Shown here: one piece after another, positions 60,638-64,000 of the stretch | Position numbering within the stretch: the first letter of the stretch is position 1 | How the letters are laid out: every line of letters starts with the position of its first letter | NCBI GenBank assembly: GCA_023460975.1 | Contig: JAEWOG010000092.1 | Span: 124,001-188,000 of the forward strand | Reading direction: 5' to 3' | Source: Actinomycetes bacterium | GTDB taxonomy: Bacteria; Actinomycetota; Actinomycetes; Propionibacteriales; Nocardioidaceae | DNA length: 64,000 nucleotides | Notes under the pieces: generated by a model | The model's input: only the letters and a program-made list of their open reading frames with translations | Told to the model about the DNA's origin: nothing | Database searches by the model: none | Translations under genes and position numbers: made by a program

Positions 60638-62749
60638 GTGACTGCGACCCCGTTCGAGCTGCCTGAGAAGCTCGACTGGAACGAACTCGACCAGCGCGCG
60701 GTGGACACCGCGCGCGTGCTCGCGATGGACGCCGTGCAGAAGGTCGGCAACGGCCACCCCGGCACGGCCATGAGCCTGGCACCCGTCGCCCACCTGCTGT
60801 TCCAGAAGGTGATGCGCCACGACCCCGCCGACCCGAGCTGGCACGCACGCGACCGCTTCGTGCTGTCGCTGGGTCACTCCGCCCTGACGCTCTACAACCA
60901 GCTCTTCCTCGGCGGCTTCGGTCTCGAGCTCAGCGACATCGAGGCGCTGCGCACGTGGGGTTCGCGGACCCCTGGTCACCCCGAGTACCGCCACACCCCC
61001 GGCGTGGAGACGACGACCGGCCCTCTGGGTCAGGGTGTCGCCAACGCCGTCGGCATGGCCATGGCGGCTCGGCGCGAGCGCGGCATGCTCGACCCCGACG
61101 CGGCGCCGGGTGAGTCGGTCTGGGACCACCGCATCTTCGCCATCGCCTCCGACGGTGACCTGCAGGAGGGCGTCAGCGCCGAGGCCAGCTCGCTCGCTGG
61201 GCACCAGCAGCTGGGCAACCTCACCGTCATCTACGACGACAACAAGATCTCGATCGAGGACAACACCGACATCGCGTTCACCGAGGACGTCGCCAAGCGC
61301 TACGAGGCGTACGGCTGGGACGTCCGTGTCGTCGACTGGACCCACGGCGGCACCGGCTACCGCGAGGACGTCGAGGCCCTCTACGCCGAGATCCGCGCCG
61401 GCCTCGCCGTGACGGACAAGCCCACCTTCATCGTCCTGCGCACGATCATCGCGTGGCCCGCACCGACTCTGCAGAACACGGGCAAGTCCCACGGGTCCGC
61501 GCTCGGCGAAGCCGAGGTCGCGGCGACCAAGGAGATCCTCGGGTTCGACCCGCAGCGCACGTTCCAGGTCGATGCCGAGGTGCTGGCGCACACCCGCCTG
61601 CTGCTGGCTCGCGGGGCCGCGGCCGGCGAGGCGTGGGACGCCGCCTACCAGACCTGGGCCTCCGCGAACCCGCAGGGCGAGGCCCTTCTCAAGCGCCTCA
61701 AGGCCCACGACCTGCCCGAGGGCTGGGACGCGGATCTCCCCGTCTTCGAGGCCGACCAGAAGGGCGTGGCCACACGCGTCGCGTCCGGCAAGGTCATCAA
61801 CGCCGTGGCGGCCCACCTGCCCGAGCTGTGGGGCGGCTCCGCCGACCTGGCCGGCTCCAACAACACGACGATCGAGGGGGTGTCCTCCTTCGTCCCGGCG
61901 CAGTGGTCGACCTCGACGTGGAAGGGCGACCCGTACGGCCGCGTCCTGCACTTCGGGATCCGCGAGCACGCCATGGGCGCGATCATGAACGGCATCGCCC
62001 TGCACGGCCTCACGCGCGTGTTCGGTGGCACCTTCCTGCAGTTCTCGGACTACATGCGCCCGTCGGTGCGTCTGGCTGCACTGATGGAGGTCCCCACCAT
62101 CTACGTGTGGACCCACGACTCCGTGGGTCTGGGCGAGGACGGTCCCACGCACCAGCCGATCGAGCACCTCGCGGCTCTGCGCGCCATCCCGGGTCTGGAC
62201 GTGATCCGGCCTGCTGACGCCAACGAGACGGTGGCGGCCTGGTCCGCGGTCCTCCAGCAGAACTCCCGGCCCTCCGCGCTGTGCCTGAGCCGTCAGAACC
62301 TGCCCACCTTCCCGCGTGGCGAGGACGGCTTCGCGACCACCGACGGTGTCGCTCGCGGCGGGTACGTGCTGCTCGACACCGACGGCACCCCCGACGTGAT
62401 CCTCGTCGGCACGGGCTCCGAGGTTCAGCTGGCAGTGGCCGCCCGCGAGCAGTTGGCCGCAGAGGGCATCTCGGCGCGCGTCGTGTCGATGCCGTGCCGC
62501 GAGTGGTTCGACGCCCAGGACGCCGACTACCGCGCCACGGTGCTGCCGAGCACGGTTCGCGCCCGCGTTGCGGTCGAGGCCGGTGTCGCCCAGGGCTGGC
62601 GCGAGGTGGTGGGCGACGCGGGTCGCATCATCTCGATCGAGCAGTTCGGCGCCAGCGCAGATCCGGCCCGGATCTTCTCCGAGTACGGCGTCACCGCTGA
62701 GGCCGTGGCCGACGCGGCGCGCCAGAGCATCGCCCAGGCGCGTGCCTGA
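60638..62749 (+). CDS. tkt: Transketolase
   Basis: TPP enzyme of the non-oxidative pentose phosphate pathway; moves two-carbon units between sugar phosphates. The 703-residue protein shows GNGHPGTAMSL, GPLGQGVANAVGMA, the TPP motif SDGDLQEG followed by DDNKISI, and the pyrimidine domain GGTFLQFSDYMRPSVRLAAL with HDSVGLGEDGPTHQPIEHLAALR. GTG 60638 has GAGAGGA about six bases upstream. Normal length. Confidence 0.97.
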   Translation: MTATPFELPEKLDWNELDQRAVDTARVLAMDAVQKVGNGHPGTAMSLAPVAHLLFQKVMRHDPADPSWHARDRFVLSLGHSALTLYNQLFLGGFGLELSDIEALRTWGSRTPGHPEYRHTPGVETTTGPLGQGVANAVGMAMAARRERGMLDPDAAPGESVWDHRIFAIASDGDLQEGVSAEASSLAGHQQLGNLTVIYDDNKISIEDNTDIAFTEDVAKRYEAYGWDVRVVDWTHGGTGYREDVEALYAEIRAGLAVTDKPTFIVLRTIIAWPAPTLQNTGKSHGSALGEAEVAATKEILGFDPQRTFQVDAEVLAHTRLLLARGAAAGEAWDAAYQTWASANPQGEALLKRLKAHDLPEGWDADLPVFEADQKGVATRVASGKVINAVAAHLPELWGGSADLAGSNNTTIEGVSSFVPAQWSTSTWKGDPYGRVLHFGIREHAMGAIMNGIALHGLTRVFGGTFLQFSDYMRPSVRLAALMEVPTIYVWTHDSVGLGEDGPTHQPIEHLAALRAIPGLDVIRPADANETVAAWSAVLQQNSRPSALCLSRQNLPTFPRGEDGFATTDGVARGGYVLLDTDGTPDVILVGTGSEVQLAVAAREQLAAEGISARVVSMPCREWFDAQDADYRATVLPSTVRARVAVEAGVAQGWREVVGDAGRIISIEQFGASADPARIFSEYGVTAEAVADAARQSIAQARA

Positions 62750-62836
62750 AGCACCCTGCACGCGGTAGAACTGACACGACGGACATTACGAACGGCTGCG
62801 GCCCGCGACCCGGGCCGCAGCCCGCCAGGAGGCGGC

Positions 62837-63946
62837 ATGACTGACCCACTGAAGGCTCTCTCCGACGCAGGCGTCTCGATCTGGCTCGACGACCTGTCGC
62901 GCGAGCGCCTCGAAACCGGCAACCTCGCCGAGCTCGTCGCGACCTCACACGTCGTGGGCGTGACCACCAACCCGGCGATCTTCCAGTCCGCACTCAGCGA
63001 CGGCGAACGCTACGACGCACAGCTGCGTGAGCTCGTGGCCGGCGGGGCTGACGTCGACGCCGTGGTCACCGAACTGACCACGACCGACGTGCGTGAGGCG
63101 TGCGACGTCCTCGCCGACGTGGCAGCGGCCACGGATGGCGTGGACGGACGCGTGTCCATCGAGGTGTCCCCCGATCTGGCCCACGACACCGCCGCAACGC
63201 TCGCGCAGGCCCACGAGCTGTGGGACAAGGTGGGCAAGGACAACGTGCTCATCAAGATCCCCGGCACCGAGGCCGGCTGGCCCGCCATCACCGAGGCCAT
63301 CGGTGAGGGGATCTCCGTCAACGTCACGCTGATCTTCGGCCTGGACCAGTACCGCCACGTCATGGAGGCGTACGTCGCGGGCCTGGAGAAGGCTGCAGCG
63401 GCCGGGCGCGACCTGTCCACCATTCACTCGGTGGCCTCGTTCTTCATTTCCCGCGTGGACACGGAGATCGACAAGCGCCTCGAAGCAGTGGGGACGCCTC
63501 AGGCCCTTGAGCTGCGCGGGCGTGCAGGTCTGGCCAATGCTCGCCTCGCGTTCGAGGCGTACGAGGCCTTCTTCTCGGGCGAGCGGTGGGAAGCCCTGGC
63601 TGCGCGCGGGGCCCGCGCGCAGCGCCCGCTCTGGGCGTCGACGGGGGTGAAGAACCCCGCCTACCCCGACACGCTGTACGTCACGGAGTTGGTCACGGCG
63701 GGCACCGTCAACACGATGCCTGAGAAGACGCTGCAGGCCGCCGCCGACCACGGTGAGGTCACGGGTGACACCATCCGAGGCACCTACGCCCAGGCGCACG
63801 CGGACATGGACGCCCTCGCGGCCGCTGGCATCGACTACGACGACGTCATTGACCTGCTGATCGACGAAGGGGTCACCAAGTTCGTCGACGCATGGCACGA
63901 ACTCCTGGCCAGCGTCCGCGAGCAGGTGGAGAAGGCCCGCGCGTGA
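62837..63946 (+). CDS. tal: Transaldolase
   Basis: Transfers a dihydroxyacetone unit in the pentose phosphate pathway. The 369-residue protein is of the longer bacterial TalB-distant class common in actinobacteria. GVTTNPAIFQ is the N-terminal signature, the Schiff-base Lys140 is in NVLIKIPGTEAGW, and YVTELVTAGTVNTMPEKTL is near the C-terminus. ATG 62837 has AGGAGG five bases upstream; 87 bases separate it from tkt, so they may share a transcript. Confidence 0.97.
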   Translation: MTDPLKALSDAGVSIWLDDLSRERLETGNLAELVATSHVVGVTTNPAIFQSALSDGERYDAQLRELVAGGADVDAVVTELTTTDVREACDVLADVAAATDGVDGRVSIEVSPDLAHDTAATLAQAHELWDKVGKDNVLIKIPGTEAGWPAITEAIGEGISVNVTLIFGLDQYRHVMEAYVAGLEKAAAAGRDLSTIHSVASFFISRVDTEIDKRLEAVGTPQALELRGRAGLANARLAFEAYEAFFSGERWEALAARGARAQRPLWASTGVKNPAYPDTLYVTELVTAGTVNTMPEKTLQAAADHGEVTGDTIRGTYAQAHADMDALAAAGIDYDDVIDLLIDEGVTKFVDAWHELLASVREQVEKARA

Positions 63947-64000
63947 CGTCGCGGCCGGTGGATCCGACCACGACCGGCGCCTGGGCCCGCCTGGGCGAGC
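63943..64000 (+). CDS. pgi: Start of glucose-6-phosphate isomerase (cut at right edge)
   Basis: GTG 63943 overlaps the stop codon of tal by four bases (GTGA) and opens a frame reading VTSRPVDPTTTGAWARLGE to the window edge. The short N-terminus with PVDPTxTxAWxxL resembles actinobacterial Pgi, which usually follows tal in a tkt-tal-pgi-zwf order. Only 19 codons are visible, so this is an inference from start, coupling and order. Confidence 0.6.
   Translation, partial: MTSRPVDPTTTGAWARLGE

Noticed and set aside
60590..62761. A 723-codon open frame on the minus strand
   Set aside because: It mirrors the whole of tkt, which has all transketolase motifs on the plus strand.

Overview
The window is a continuous stretch of chromosome from a high-GC actinobacterium. 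Mycothiol ligase MshC, a fabG-inhA type FAS-II pair, a GuaB1-type protein, acVLRF1, a SufR-led SUF operon without SufE, and TANNNT -10 boxes placed 5 to 7 bases before start codons all point there. Gene content and order (metH-PAC2-mshC-uppP; echA beside an ABC-F gene; sufR/sufB facing an ABC-ctaA-ctaB-tkt-tal block) resemble mycobacterial and streptomycete order as I remember it. Nocardioidaceae or a close relative is my inference. I see no integrase, transposase, prophage or CRISPR array, so this looks like core genome with small accessory pieces.

Layout. 1-9862: metH (cut at the left edge), a PAC2 gene, the mshC/kinase-like/DUF3090/histidine-phosphatase run, a CorA-type channel and uppP. 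9962-14479: aldo/keto reductase, DUF5703, M20 peptidase, tRNA-Leu(GAG) with a strong hairpin, a secreted calcium-binding repeat protein and a LysR effector-domain-only protein. 14482-21896: purine salvage pair (nucleosidase, guaB1), an acyl-CoA dehydrogenase pair with a palindromic operator, peptide deformylase, TrmH-type methyltransferase and siroheme synthase. 21977-30256: PEBP and CAP proteins, a three-gene ABC exporter, a hydrolase, an NfeD-SPFH-TauE module and an ABC ATPase. 30302-37860: serB, sixA-like, fabG-fabI, moaA, SURF1 and small proteins. 37909-46651: ABC exporters, enoyl-CoA hydratase, ABC-F protein, zinc peptidase and a kinase-like protein. 46736-50098: a patchwork of small RNA- and translation-flavoured genes (two ASCH-like, acVLRF1, DUF3140-GNAT, NYN) with two kinds of intergenic repeat. 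50099-56709: SUF operon sufR-B-D-Rieske-C-S-U-T. 56848-64000: ABC pair, ctaA, ctaB, tkt, tal and the first codons of pgi.

How it works together. The right end joins Fe-S assembly, haem a synthesis (ctaB then ctaA, with SURF1 encoded elsewhere in the window) and the non-oxidative pentose phosphate pathway. Most transcription units are short. At least 23 start codons sit directly behind a -10 box with no room for a ribosome binding site, so leaderless translation seems to be the dominant mode here, and several divergent gene pairs share overlapping -10 boxes.

I found no clear new defence or biosynthetic system. The best places to look for something undescribed are the 46.7-50.1 kb patchwork, the ASCH-winged-helix-HhH protein, the DUF3140-GNAT fusion, the two repeat families, and the SDR without its catalytic Tyr and Lys.
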